DNA of 39,541 nt, taken from assembly GCA_016286535.1 (NCBI GenBank), contig JAEESZ010000016.1:1-39541 (forward strand), given 5' to 3'. The notes under the pieces were generated by a model. It worked only from the letters and a program-made list of their open reading frames with translations. It ran no database searches and was not told where the DNA came from. The stretch comes from Treponema sp. GTDB taxonomy: Bacteria; Spirochaetota; Spirochaetia; Treponematales; Treponemataceae. Both the position numbers and the translations under genes were made by a program. This document shows, piece by piece, positions 8,418 through 16,678 of the stretch; within the stretch, counting starts at the first letter, position 1, and each line of letters begins with the position of its first letter.

Positions 8418-8420
8418 TTT

Positions 8421-9929
8421 ATGTTCTTTACAATCAACGAAACCCGGAATGCTCTTAAAGCTGGAAAAACTACAAGCCAGAAGCTGGTTCAGACCGCTGT
8501 AGAAACTTTTGAAAAAGATAAGTCTGCAGCAATTCCTTTGAATGCATTTATTGAACTTTACGAAGATGCACTTGCTAAGGCTCAGAATGCAGATAAGGAA
8601 ATTGAAGCTGCCCGCAAGGAAGGTTCTTCTGCCCTGGATAAACTTTTTGAAGAAAAACCTCTTTTAGGAATTCCTTTTGCAAATAAAGATAACATTAACT
8701 CAAAAGGTCACCGCCTTACCTGTGCTTCAAAAATTCTGGAAGGCTATGTTGCTCCTTACAATGCAACTGTAATTGACCGTCTCGAAAAAGCCGGAGCAAT
8801 TGCTCTTGGCCGCTGTAATCAGGATGAGTTTGCAATGGGGTCTTCAACAGAATATTCCTGCTATGGTCCAACCCGTAACCCAATAAATCGTGAGTATGTT
8901 TCCGGAGGATCTTCCGGTGGTTCTGCCGCTGCAGTTGCCGCAAATCAGGCCCTCTTTGGACTTGGAACCGAAACCGGTGGTTCAGTTCGTCTTCCTGCCT
9001 CTTACTGTGGAATTTACGGTCTTAAAACAACCTACGGTGTTCTTAGCCGCTGGGGTGTTGTTGCCTATGGTTCTTCTTTAGACCAGGTTGGAATTTTAGG
9101 TCATACTCCTGCAGATATTGCTGAACCTCTTTCTCTTATGAGCGGGGTAGACTTCTATGATGATACATCAGCAGATTTACCAGATGCTGCTTCCCTTAAA
9201 AAGCTTACAGCCTTAAGCGATGCAGAATTTAAAGCACTTAAAATTGCAATTCCAAAACAGTTCCTTAAAACTGAAGGTGCAGATAAAGACGTAATTAAAT
9301 GCTTTGAAGAAACCCGTGCCTGGTTTACTTCAAAAGGCGCAAGCGTAGAAGAAGTTGACCTTCCTATTCTTGATGCTTCTATTGCCGCTTATTATGTTAT
9401 TGCCCTTTCGGAAGCTGCTTCTAACTTAAGCCGTTTTGATGGTATTCGTTATGGCCGTCGTGTAGACAATCAGAAAGGTTATGATGAACTTTATGTAGAT
9501 ACCAGATCTGAAGGTTTTGGACCAGAAGTAAAACGCCGAATTGTAATTGGAAACTATGTTCTTTCTGAACAGTTCTCTGGAGATACATATAAAAAGGGGA
9601 TGACAGTTCGTGCCCGTATTCAAAGGGAAGTTGCTGCCGTATTCGAAAAGTATGACATTATTTTGTGTCCAACCTGTCCAACTGCAGCCTTTAAACTTGG
9701 TTCAAAGGTAGATAATCCTCTTGAAATGTACCTTTCAGACCTTTATACAACCTTTGTAAACCTTGCACGTATTCCTTCAATCAACGTACCGGCAGGCCGC
9801 ACAAGCCTTGATTCCATGCCAATTGGTATGCAGTTTGCAGGAAAAATGTTCAGCGAAGCCTTAATTCTGCGCCTTGCACAGAACTGGGAAAATGATCACG
9901 CTGAATGTGGTATTCCGGTAAAAGAATAA
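8421..9929 (+). CDS. gatA: Asp/Glu-tRNA(Asn/Gln) amidotransferase subunit A
   Basis: A 502-residue amidase-signature protein, typical GatA length. The Ser-cisSer-Lys triad can be placed: Lys89 in FANKDN, Ser164 in the GGSSGGSAAA signature, and nucleophile Ser188 in TGGSVRLPA, with the spacing of known GatA enzymes. It releases ammonia from glutamine and channels it to GatB, which is not next to it here: the next gene is an unrelated convergent cyclase. GGGAGGGAG at the end of gatC serves as ribosome site. The stop is six bases from the end of the convergent cyclase gene, and a terminator-like hairpin for this transcript lies inside that gene. Confidence 0.95.
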   Translation: MFFTINETRNALKAGKTTSQKLVQTAVETFEKDKSAAIPLNAFIELYEDALAKAQNADKEIEAARKEGSSALDKLFEEKPLLGIPFANKDNINSKGHRLTCASKILEGYVAPYNATVIDRLEKAGAIALGRCNQDEFAMGSSTEYSCYGPTRNPINREYVSGGSSGGSAAAVAANQALFGLGTETGGSVRLPASYCGIYGLKTTYGVLSRWGVVAYGSSLDQVGILGHTPADIAEPLSLMSGVDFYDDTSADLPDAASLKKLTALSDAEFKALKIAIPKQFLKTEGADKDVIKCFEETRAWFTSKGASVEEVDLPILDASIAAYYVIALSEAASNLSRFDGIRYGRRVDNQKGYDELYVDTRSEGFGPEVKRRIVIGNYVLSEQFSGDTYKKGMTVRARIQREVAAVFEKYDIILCPTCPTAAFKLGSKVDNPLEMYLSDLYTTFVNLARIPSINVPAGRTSLDSMPIGMQFAGKMFSEALILRLAQNWENDHAECGIPVKE

Positions 9930-9935
9930 GTGTAA

Positions 9936-12236
9936 TTATTTTACCCGCAGATTAAAGACGCCGTTCCAGTTTTTTGCTGGCGGCGTTTCTTTAAAATGCT
10001 TAATCCTGTCTAAGAAGATTACAGAAGGCATATCGTTATAAACTGTAGCACACTGGGTAAAAAAGTCTTCTGCCTTGTCCCACTTTTGTTTTCTGTAAAA
10101 ATAAAGTCCCTTTTCAAAAAGCTCTTTAATTTCGTAAAGCTTTTCGCCGGCAGATTCTTTTTCCTGTAAAATCTCATAAATGCAGCAGACTTCTTTCTTT
10201 CCTTTTACGGTAATGTAATCCATTTCGCGGCAAATAAATTTATCCTTAATTTTGTCATAAACGGCCTGGGTAATTAAAGATTTTGAACCATAGGCCTTGT
10301 TTGCACTTTCCAGTCTGGCCGCAGTATTTACAACATCACCTATGGAAGTAAAGTCCTTTCTGTGTTCAGAACCAACAGAGCCGAATACAACCTTGCCGGT
10401 ATTAATTCCAATACCAATAGAAATAAATTCATTGCCGTTCATAAGGGCCTTCTGCTGTTCATTGCGCATGGCAGCCCTTATTTCCATGGAAGCCTTACAG
10501 GCATTGTATTCTTTTTTAGCTCCCGAGAAAAAGGCCATCATTTCATCACCAACAAATTTGTCTACATCACCACCGTTTTTAAGAATGATGTTTGTTTCAA
10601 TTTCCAGATAGTGATTCAAAATATCTACAATTTCCTTTGGTTTATGACCTTCGCACAAAGAGGTAAAGCCGCGGATATCTGTAAAAAGGAAACATAAATC
10701 TTTTGCGCTGGAAGCTTTGGATTTATCATTTTCGGCAGCCTTGAGGGTTGATGTGCTTATAAAAGGAATTAGGCCTTTTATAAGGGTAACCATGTTTTTT
10801 ACTTCCAGAGAAAGATTTTTAATTTCATCCTTTGTTTTTATGGAATCGTTAAAGCTCAGCTGAGGAATGGACTGGTCCGAAGATCTGTGAAGAATCTGGT
10901 AGAGGGTGTCCGAAGTGTTTTTGATATTTGTTTTTAAATACAAAAGAGGATTTGTAATAAAATCTGCAATTACCAGGCTGACTAAAATTGAAAAATATAT
11001 AAAGAAGAGTACAAGGGTAATAACAAAAACTTTAGTTCGGAAGAGGGACTGCATAAGAAGTTCCTGCTGATAGGTTACAACCGCAAAGCCCTGTAAAAGA
11101 TGTCCTTTCTGGCGGGTGTAAGTTACCGGATAATAAAATTTTGCCGTATGAGAATTTTTATTGTAAACAGGGGCGTTTCTAAAAGCTCCGCTTACATATT
11201 TTTTTAAGATTTCCTGGGCCTGGGCTTCGGAAATGATTTTTTCGTCTGCAGGAATATTAATGGCCTTTCCATACTTGTCTATAGAAGTTGTGTAGGCAAG
11301 GGTGTTAAAGGCGGGCAGAGGAGACATTTTATTTTCTGCCTTATCCTCTGACTGAAAATTTGGTTTTGCAAAGTTTTCAATGTAAAGATTTGAAGCATTT
11401 AAGATTCTTGTCTGAGGAACAATAATATCTATCCGTTCAAAGGGGATATTCGCATAAAGATTGGCTTCTTTTTGAGATGTAAGGAAGGTTTTGATTTTTT
11501 CATAGGTACCATCTGCAGAGTCGTAAACGTTGGCGGTCTGCTGGGCCTGGGAATAGCCCGTATCGCTTATTGCAATTGTGAACATGCGCTGGTAGGAATG
11601 CAGAACCAGAATCATAAAAAGAATCAGAATAAGAGAAAGGGTTGTCATTACGGTAAGGGTAAGCTTTGTTTTTATGTGGGTCTGCTTTGTTTTTGCAGAG
11701 TTTTTTTCGCTTTCAATATAGCTTAAATATTCAGGATTAGAAGTTCTTACCAGGTCTATTGTGTAAAAAGCCATGATGATGTGACTTATAAGAGCCATTG
11801 CAACAATACAATAGATAAAGACTGGCAGCTGCAAAAACCATCTCGGGCAGTTTGCAAAAATAATCATATTTGTGAATGCAATTACCAGATAAAGGGTAAG
11901 CAGGGAAAAGTTTATAAAGTAAAGAATCAGTCTGTCCTTTTTTTTAAGGAAGATTGAAGTTATAAGGTAGATTGAATTTAGTGGAAGCAGATAAATTAAA
12001 AAAGATAAGAAAAACAAAGCTCTTCCAGAAGTAAAATAAATGGGCAGAAGGAAGGGAAAAATCAGTCTGCTTTGAGATAATCTGTTTTCTAAAGATAAAG
12101 CCTGCATTCCAAAAGGAGTGAAAAAAAGGATGAGAAAGAAAAGTGAAGCAAAAATCCTGCAGAAGTAAAAGAAAAAATTTCTGTCTTTTAAGTTTTGTAT
12201 GTAGAGTTTTGTTTTTTCTTTGATAGAGCTTTTCAT
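9936..12236 (-). CDS. Membrane class III adenylate cyclase
   Basis: A 766-residue protein. Residues 1-213 hold about five or six membrane helices, 214-400 form an extracytoplasmic region, about 407-428 a further helix, then a HAMP-like linker. The class III cyclase domain spans about 515-690. Metal-binding Asp520 (FTDIRGF) and Asp564 (FVGDE) are present, as are the Lys560 of DKF and the Thr of DFTSIGD expected for ATP specificity (Lys-Thr, class IIIb type), and the transition-state VNTAAR. After it come one TPR-like helix pair and the PP-x-x-W-x-GV tail often seen in such cyclases. It should make cAMP in response to a periplasmic or membrane signal. Only a weak GGGA precedes the ATG. cAMP rather than cGMP is inferred from those residues. 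Confidence 0.88.
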   Translation of the reverse strand: MKSSIKEKTKLYIQNLKDRNFFFYFCRIFASLFFLILFFTPFGMQALSLENRLSQSRLIFPFLLPIYFTSGRALFFLSFLIYLLPLNSIYLITSIFLKKKDRLILYFINFSLLTLYLVIAFTNMIIFANCPRWFLQLPVFIYCIVAMALISHIIMAFYTIDLVRTSNPEYLSYIESEKNSAKTKQTHIKTKLTLTVMTTLSLILILFMILVLHSYQRMFTIAISDTGYSQAQQTANVYDSADGTYEKIKTFLTSQKEANLYANIPFERIDIIVPQTRILNASNLYIENFAKPNFQSEDKAENKMSPLPAFNTLAYTTSIDKYGKAINIPADEKIISEAQAQEILKKYVSGAFRNAPVYNKNSHTAKFYYPVTYTRQKGHLLQGFAVVTYQQELLMQSLFRTKVFVITLVLFFIYFSILVSLVIADFITNPLLYLKTNIKNTSDTLYQILHRSSDQSIPQLSFNDSIKTKDEIKNLSLEVKNMVTLIKGLIPFISTSTLKAAENDKSKASSAKDLCFLFTDIRGFTSLCEGHKPKEIVDILNHYLEIETNIILKNGGDVDKFVGDEMMAFFSGAKKEYNACKASMEIRAAMRNEQQKALMNGNEFISIGIGINTGKVVFGSVGSEHRKDFTSIGDVVNTAARLESANKAYGSKSLITQAVYDKIKDKFICREMDYITVKGKKEVCCIYEILQEKESAGEKLYEIKELFEKGLYFYRKQKWDKAEDFFTQCATVYNDMPSVIFLDRIKHFKETPPAKNWNGVFNLRVK
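9954..9992 (+). terminator. Terminator-like hairpin for gatA inside the convergent gene
   Basis: AAAGACGCCG and CCAG (9954-9969) pair with CTGG and CGGCGTTTCTTT (9977-9992), with small bulges, around a T-rich loop. A run of T follows the stem on the plus strand, so it should stop gatA transcripts. The same bases encode the last residues (ETPPAKNWNGV) of the minus-strand adenylate cyclase. Confidence 0.55.
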
Positions 12237-12319
12237 ATTAATCCCGATGTAAAAAAATCTTGTTATTTAGGCAATTATTATATACACTTTAATCAAAAGT
12301 TTATATATACGGAGTTTAT

Positions 12320-13258
12320 ATGGAAAACGAAAATCAAAATTTAAAAACAGAAGAAATGGAAGCTGGTTTTTATTCTAAGAAGTTTAAAAGATTAGCTCTT
12401 GAGCAGTTAAACGGTCGCTGGACTGTCCCTGTTTTGGTTTCATTAATATTTTTTGTTTTTGAAATCCTTCTTCTTGGCATTATGATGCCATGGTCTACTT
12501 ATGCAACCCTGCTTACAAACCCAAATGCACTTGAAAGCGGACTTTTAAATCCGACTGATGTACTTGGTCCCGGATACTTTGTTGGTTTAATTGCATCTTG
12601 TATCCTTACCCCTGTTATTGTAATGGCTCAGCTTTCTATCTTTGCCCTTTTGTTCAAGAGTAAAGAACAGTTAAAGTTTTCAGATTTTGTTTCTGGTTTT
12701 TCATACTGGACAAAAGCTCTTGGTAATTATTTCTGGAAATTCCTCTGGCTCTTTTTGTGGGGACTTGCATTTGGCCTTATTGGTGCAATTGTTGGTCTTC
12801 TTGTCTTCTATGCTGTTTATAGTTCAGCCGGTGCAGATTCTGTTCTTGCCGCATCTATGATTCCTTTATTCATCTATATTTTTATGTTACCTGCTATGAT
12901 TGTAAAAACATATCAGTATTCATTGTCAGATTACATTATTGTAGATAATGATGAAATTGGTGTTATTCAGGCTCTTAACATTTCAAAGAAGATTACTTCC
13001 GGTTATAAGTGGAAGCTCTTCTGCCTTGATTTTTCATTTATCGGATGGCAGCTTTTGTGCTGCTTCTTCCCAATTGGAACTTTATGGCTCGAACCATATT
13101 CTTACGCAGCAAAAACAAACGCCTTCCACTATATCCTTGATACTTACAATAAGCAGGCTGCAGATGAAAAAACTGCAAGTGAAGGCCAGAAGCCAAAGGC
13201 AATTGAAGATGAACCTGTAAGTGCCGAAGCAGATACTACAGATTCTAATGAAGTGTAA
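12320..13258 (+). CDS. DUF975-family membrane protein
   Basis: A 312-residue protein with about five or six membrane helices between residues 35 and 260 and a charged C-terminal tail rich in Glu, Asp and Thr. The pattern fits the DUF975 family (PF06161): an N-terminal LALEQLNGRW segment, FVSGFSYWTKALGNYFWKFLW, then P-A-M-I-V-K-T-Y-Q-Y before the SDYIIVDND turn, and LCLDFSFIGWQLL near the end. No function is established for this family. GGAG lies five bases before the ATG. It is divergent from the cyclase gene across 83 bases and is followed by a strong hairpin, so it is probably transcribed alone. Confidence 0.75.
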   Translation: MENENQNLKTEEMEAGFYSKKFKRLALEQLNGRWTVPVLVSLIFFVFEILLLGIMMPWSTYATLLTNPNALESGLLNPTDVLGPGYFVGLIASCILTPVIVMAQLSIFALLFKSKEQLKFSDFVSGFSYWTKALGNYFWKFLWLFLWGLAFGLIGAIVGLLVFYAVYSSAGADSVLAASMIPLFIYIFMLPAMIVKTYQYSLSDYIIVDNDEIGVIQALNISKKITSGYKWKLFCLDFSFIGWQLLCCFFPIGTLWLEPYSYAAKTNAFHYILDTYNKQAADEKTASEGQKPKAIEDEPVSAEADTTDSNEV

Positions 13259-13300
13259 GAAAAATAACAAAGATTAAAAAGATCTAAAAGATTAAAAAAG

Positions 13301-13351
13301 AAAGCCCTGAACTGAAGTGAAGAAAAATTCTTCCTTGTCAGCCAGGGCTTT
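13301..13351. terminator. Bidirectional branched terminator
   Basis: AAAGCCCTG (13301-13309) pairs with CAGGGCTTT (13343-13351), with a nested GAAGAA/TTCTTC hairpin at 13319-13333. T-rich runs follow the stem on both strands. It serves the DUF975 gene and the convergent GH5 lipoprotein gene. A further GGGGCA/TGCCCC hairpin lies at 13357-13376. Confidence 0.8.
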
Positions 13352-13409
13352 TTTATGGGGCAGAAATTTTTGCCCCGGGGAGTAAATAGCTCCAGTTAAT
13401 TACAGCGAA

Positions 13410-15266
13410 TTAATTAACTGATGCCTGGAAGTAAACACCGGTTACGGTGCCGTTCTGTCCTGCAATATACATATCTTGTGATTTCCAGGCACTTGCATCG
13501 CTAGATGTCAAAACGTAGTAAAGGTCTGTGTCACTGACTGTTATTACACCATCACTTGCAGAACCATTTACAATAGTTCCATCACTATAGGTTGTCCAGC
13601 TTGAATTAATCAGTTTAATTGCTGCACCGCTTGCGCTAAAAGTAACTTTTAGTATTGAACCTTCTGTGGCATTTGCAAAATATGATTTATCCAGTTTATA
13701 GTCAGTTCCCCATGAAAGTGTCGATTCGTTAGTGCTTACTGTTGTTGCCTTGCTTGCATCCCAGCCAATGTTGCTTACAGTAGGAACTACATATTCAGGA
13801 ATTGAATAGCCGGAAACTCCGACTGTATCCATCATGGCCTGAATTATTGTAGGGAAATACCACTTGCAGGCATTTCTGTTAAGCCAGCCGTGGTGTTCTC
13901 CATTATAGCCGCTTTCTGTAGATTCGCTTCCATCAGCTGTATAAACCATGTTATCCCAGAGTACAACCGGTATTCCGGCACTTTCAGCTTTTGCAAAGTA
14001 ATCTTCTGCCCATTTTATTCGTTCTGAAGTGTTATCTTTATTAGAAGCACTGGCTTCTCCCATAACAACTCCAATTCCCTTGTCTGTATAATTGGTTTTC
14101 AGATAGTTGAAAATTGAGGTAAGGGAGGCTTCGTCATCGCTGTCAAAGGTTGAGTCAGCATTTGCCATGGCAAAATTATATGGGCTGTAGGCATGTGTTG
14201 AAAGAATGAGTTTGTCGCTTGCTGAATCATCCGGCAAAGTATAATTATCTAAGGTAACAGTCATGGTACCGCTTGCAGCATAAGAAGGAACCATAATATA
14301 GCGGTCTTCGTTTCCACTTACAGCACGGATTGCAGAAATACAAGTGTTTTCATAGTCGGTAATAATGTCACAGTAAGTTTTTGCTGTAGAAGCTGAAGTA
14401 ATGTACCATTCGTCACTTGTGCCAACGGCACGAGGTTCATTTAATACTTCAAAAATAAGTTTTTCATCATAAGAAGCAAATTTTGTGGCAATCTGGGTCC
14501 AGACTTTTTCAAGGTAAGCTTTAGATTTTGTTTGTAAAATAGAATTAGAAGAGAGTGCAAATCCATAAGTGTCAGAGTCTGATAAATCTTTTTCTGAATA
14601 ATTATCATGATGAACATTAAGAATTATATACATGTCATTATTTACTGCGTAATCTACAACTTCTTTTACGCGGTTCATCCAGTCTGAATTAATGTTGTAA
14701 GAAGAATCTACGTGTTCGCTCCAGCTTACAGGAATACGGATTGTTTCAAAGCCGGCAGCTTTTACTGCGTTAATCATTTCCTGAGTTGTTTTTGGCATAC
14801 CCCATCCGGTTTCTGTTGGAGCATCCAGAGTATTTCCAAGGTTCCAGCCTATTACCAGTTCTTTTGCAAATTCTACACTGGAAAGATCGTCTGTCGGGGT
14901 GGCAGAAATTATATCTGAATCATATGGGCTTTCTGTGCCGGTAAAATAAGCGGATGCCTTAAAATAATATGTCTGGTTATTACTAAGACCTGAAACTGTA
15001 TAAGATGTGCTTTTGTCTGTAATTTCAGTAGTATCTGATAAATCATCTTCAGAATCTCCTGAGTAAATTACTACTTTTTCAAAAGAGTCTGCTGAAGGGT
15101 TTTTCCAGCTCAGTTTTACCTGCTGATTTCCTTTGACTGCCTTAAAATCTGAAACGGCAGATGGTTCTGCAGTTGTCTTTTCTACTTTTGGATTACATCC
15201 TGTAAGCAGCAGGGCCGAAATGAATAAACAGGCAAAAATCCGGGTTTTGCTAATCAGATTTTTCAT
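13410..15266 (-). CDS. GH5 endoglucanase-like lipoprotein with FnIII domain
   Basis: A 618-residue exported enzyme. The signal ends in the lipobox LTGC (Cys about 24). Residues about 35-127 form a fibronectin type III domain (SWKNP...YYFKASAY). The GH5 barrel, about 130-475, resembles subfamily GH5_4: GWNLGNTLDAP, IRIPVSWSEH, NVHHDN, LNEPR with acid/base Glu277, and GEASASNK with nucleophile Glu404. About 495-618 is a beta-rich C-terminal domain, possibly carbohydrate-binding, that I cannot assign to a CBM family. It is likely a lipid-anchored beta-1,4-glucanase (cellulose, xyloglucan or mixed-linkage glucan). A near-perfect AAGGAGG precedes the ATG. It lies 90 bases downstream of a second GH5 gene on the same strand, with a terminator between them. 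Confidence 0.9.
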   Translation of the reverse strand: MKNLISKTRIFACLFISALLLTGCNPKVEKTTAEPSAVSDFKAVKGNQQVKLSWKNPSADSFEKVVIYSGDSEDDLSDTTEITDKSTSYTVSGLSNNQTYYFKASAYFTGTESPYDSDIISATPTDDLSSVEFAKELVIGWNLGNTLDAPTETGWGMPKTTQEMINAVKAAGFETIRIPVSWSEHVDSSYNINSDWMNRVKEVVDYAVNNDMYIILNVHHDNYSEKDLSDSDTYGFALSSNSILQTKSKAYLEKVWTQIATKFASYDEKLIFEVLNEPRAVGTSDEWYITSASTAKTYCDIITDYENTCISAIRAVSGNEDRYIMVPSYAASGTMTVTLDNYTLPDDSASDKLILSTHAYSPYNFAMANADSTFDSDDEASLTSIFNYLKTNYTDKGIGVVMGEASASNKDNTSERIKWAEDYFAKAESAGIPVVLWDNMVYTADGSESTESGYNGEHHGWLNRNACKWYFPTIIQAMMDTVGVSGYSIPEYVVPTVSNIGWDASKATTVSTNESTLSWGTDYKLDKSYFANATEGSILKVTFSASGAAIKLINSSWTTYSDGTIVNGSASDGVITVSDTDLYYVLTSSDASAWKSQDMYIAGQNGTVTGVYFQASVN

Positions 15267-15289
15267 TAATTATATCCTCCTTTTTTTAG

Positions 15290-15314
15290 TGCATAAAAAA
15301 ATGCATAAAAAAAA
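15290..15314. repeat. Tandem copy of a 12-base unit
   Basis: TGCATAAAAAAA occurs twice in a row (15290-15301 and 15302-15313), between the terminator of the upstream GH5 gene and the ribosome site of the downstream one. It may be a replication slip; no function is evident. Confidence 0.5.
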
Positions 15315-15346
15315 GTCACCTCAAAGCAAATGTTCGAAGTGACTTT
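15312..15346 (-). terminator. Terminator of the upstream GH5 gene
   Basis: On the minus strand AAAGTCAC (15346-15339) pairs with GTGACTTT (15319-15312) and is followed by a run of T. This is a typical intrinsic terminator lying 11 bases past the stop of the 15357-16586 gene. Read-through would reach the GH5 lipoprotein gene. Confidence 0.8.
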
Positions 15347-15356
15347 CATAATGCTT

Positions 15357-16586
15357 TTATTTTACACTGGAATTTGTGCTTTTGACAATAGCGTCAATAA
15401 TTTCTGGGAAAACCCACTTTAAGGCTCTTCTGTCAAAGAAGCCGTATTTTTCGCCCTGGCTTGTACTTGCATCAAAGCCTCCGTTATCCCAGAGGCAGGC
15501 AGTTATTCCGTATTTGCGCGATTCTTCCAGGAAGAAATTTGTCCACTTTACTCTTTCTTCCAGATTATCCTTGTTTGTGGCTCCATATTCTCCAATTACT
15601 ACCGGAATACCTTTAGAAATATAGGCTTCATATAAAGAATCAAAGCTTCTGTTTAGGGCATCTTTATGGGCCTGAACAAATTTTTTTGCTCCCGGAGTAT
15701 TAAGTGCAAAATCCTGTGGATCATACATATGAACAGAAAGAATAAGTTTATCTTCTGCAGAATCCTGAGGAAGGCTGAATTCTGGTGCCAGAGCAGAATC
15801 TACTGCAGCCCGAAGGCCCGGAATCATAACAAAGCGTTTTGCGTTATTGCCGCCGCTTTTACGGATTGCATCCAGACATACCTGATTAAGTTTGTTAAGG
15901 TATTCGGCACCTTCCTTATAGGTGTCTGTACCCCTGTTGTTCCACCATTCCTGACTTGTTCCCCTGAGGCGGGGCTCATTTAAGGTTTCAAAAATAAGGT
16001 GCTGGTCGTAACCATTGTTAAAGGCAAGGGAAATCTGGGTCCACACATTAGTTAAAAATCTTTCTGATTCTTCAAAGCAGGCCTGGTTAGGATAGTAGCC
16101 TTTTGCAGTCGGAATCTTATTTCCATTTTCCCAGTTATCGTGATGGGTGTTGATGATTACGTACATTCCGTCTTCAATAGCCCAGTCAACAATCTGTTTT
16201 ACCCGCTTCATCCAGGATTGATCAATTGTGTATTTTTTATCCATATGATTTGACCAGCTTACCGGAATACGGATACTTTTTATGCCGCTGGCAGCAAGAG
16301 AGTCAATCATAGCCTTTGTGGTCGAAGGCTGTCCCCAGAAGGTTTCTGAAGCTGAGCCCGAAATTCCTACGGCTTCCATGGTGTTTCCCAGGTTCCAGCC
16401 GCAGGTCATGTTTTTTACAAAATCTAAAGAAGATGTTTCTGTAAATTCACAGCTCTTATCATCTTTTACAGCTTTTTTTTCGTTGAATTGTATTACTTCC
16501 TGGGCAGAAAGTCCGCTGAAAGTAAAGACAAATGCAAGAAGACTCAGGCAAAGCCGGGCCTTCCTTCCCTTCATAAATCTTTTCAT
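15357..16586 (-). CDS. Exported GH5 endoglucanase-like enzyme
   Basis: A 409-residue protein with a Sec signal (RKARLCLSLLAFVFTFSGLSA, cleavage about 28/29) and no lipobox, so periplasmic or secreted. A single GH5 barrel, likely GH5_4, follows: CGWNLGNTME, IRIPVSWSNH, NTHHDNW, LNEPR with acid/base Glu204, and VIGEYGATNK with nucleophile Glu333, ending LWDNGGFD...FFDRRALKW. It shares much of its barrel wording with the GH5 lipoprotein next to it (GWNLGNT, IRIPVSW, NEPR, TNKDN-like), so the two probably arose by duplication, one then gaining an FnIII domain and a C-terminal domain. AGAGG stands five bases before the ATG. It is divergent from the 16679 gene across 92 bases. Confidence 0.9.
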   Translation of the reverse strand: MKRFMKGRKARLCLSLLAFVFTFSGLSAQEVIQFNEKKAVKDDKSCEFTETSSLDFVKNMTCGWNLGNTMEAVGISGSASETFWGQPSTTKAMIDSLAASGIKSIRIPVSWSNHMDKKYTIDQSWMKRVKQIVDWAIEDGMYVIINTHHDNWENGNKIPTAKGYYPNQACFEESERFLTNVWTQISLAFNNGYDQHLIFETLNEPRLRGTSQEWWNNRGTDTYKEGAEYLNKLNQVCLDAIRKSGGNNAKRFVMIPGLRAAVDSALAPEFSLPQDSAEDKLILSVHMYDPQDFALNTPGAKKFVQAHKDALNRSFDSLYEAYISKGIPVVIGEYGATNKDNLEERVKWTNFFLEESRKYGITACLWDNGGFDASTSQGEKYGFFDRRALKWVFPEIIDAIVKSTNSSVK

Positions 16587-16641
16587 ACATACCTCTACAA
16601 TAATATTAACAATTCTAAGGGCATACAGTTAAATCCGCAAC

Positions 16642-16670
16642 TTGAGAAAACAGTAATAAATCGTTATATT
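16642..16670 (+). promoter_or_regulatory. Promoter of the 16679-20064 unit (leaderless candidate)
   Basis: TTGAGA (16642-16647), a 17-base spacer, then TATATT (16665-16670). Eight bases separate the -10 box from the ATG at 16679, so the transcript should begin within about two bases of the start codon. The nearby AGAG is too close to the ATG to act as a ribosome site. Confidence 0.6.
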
Positions 16671-16678
16671 TTTAGAGT

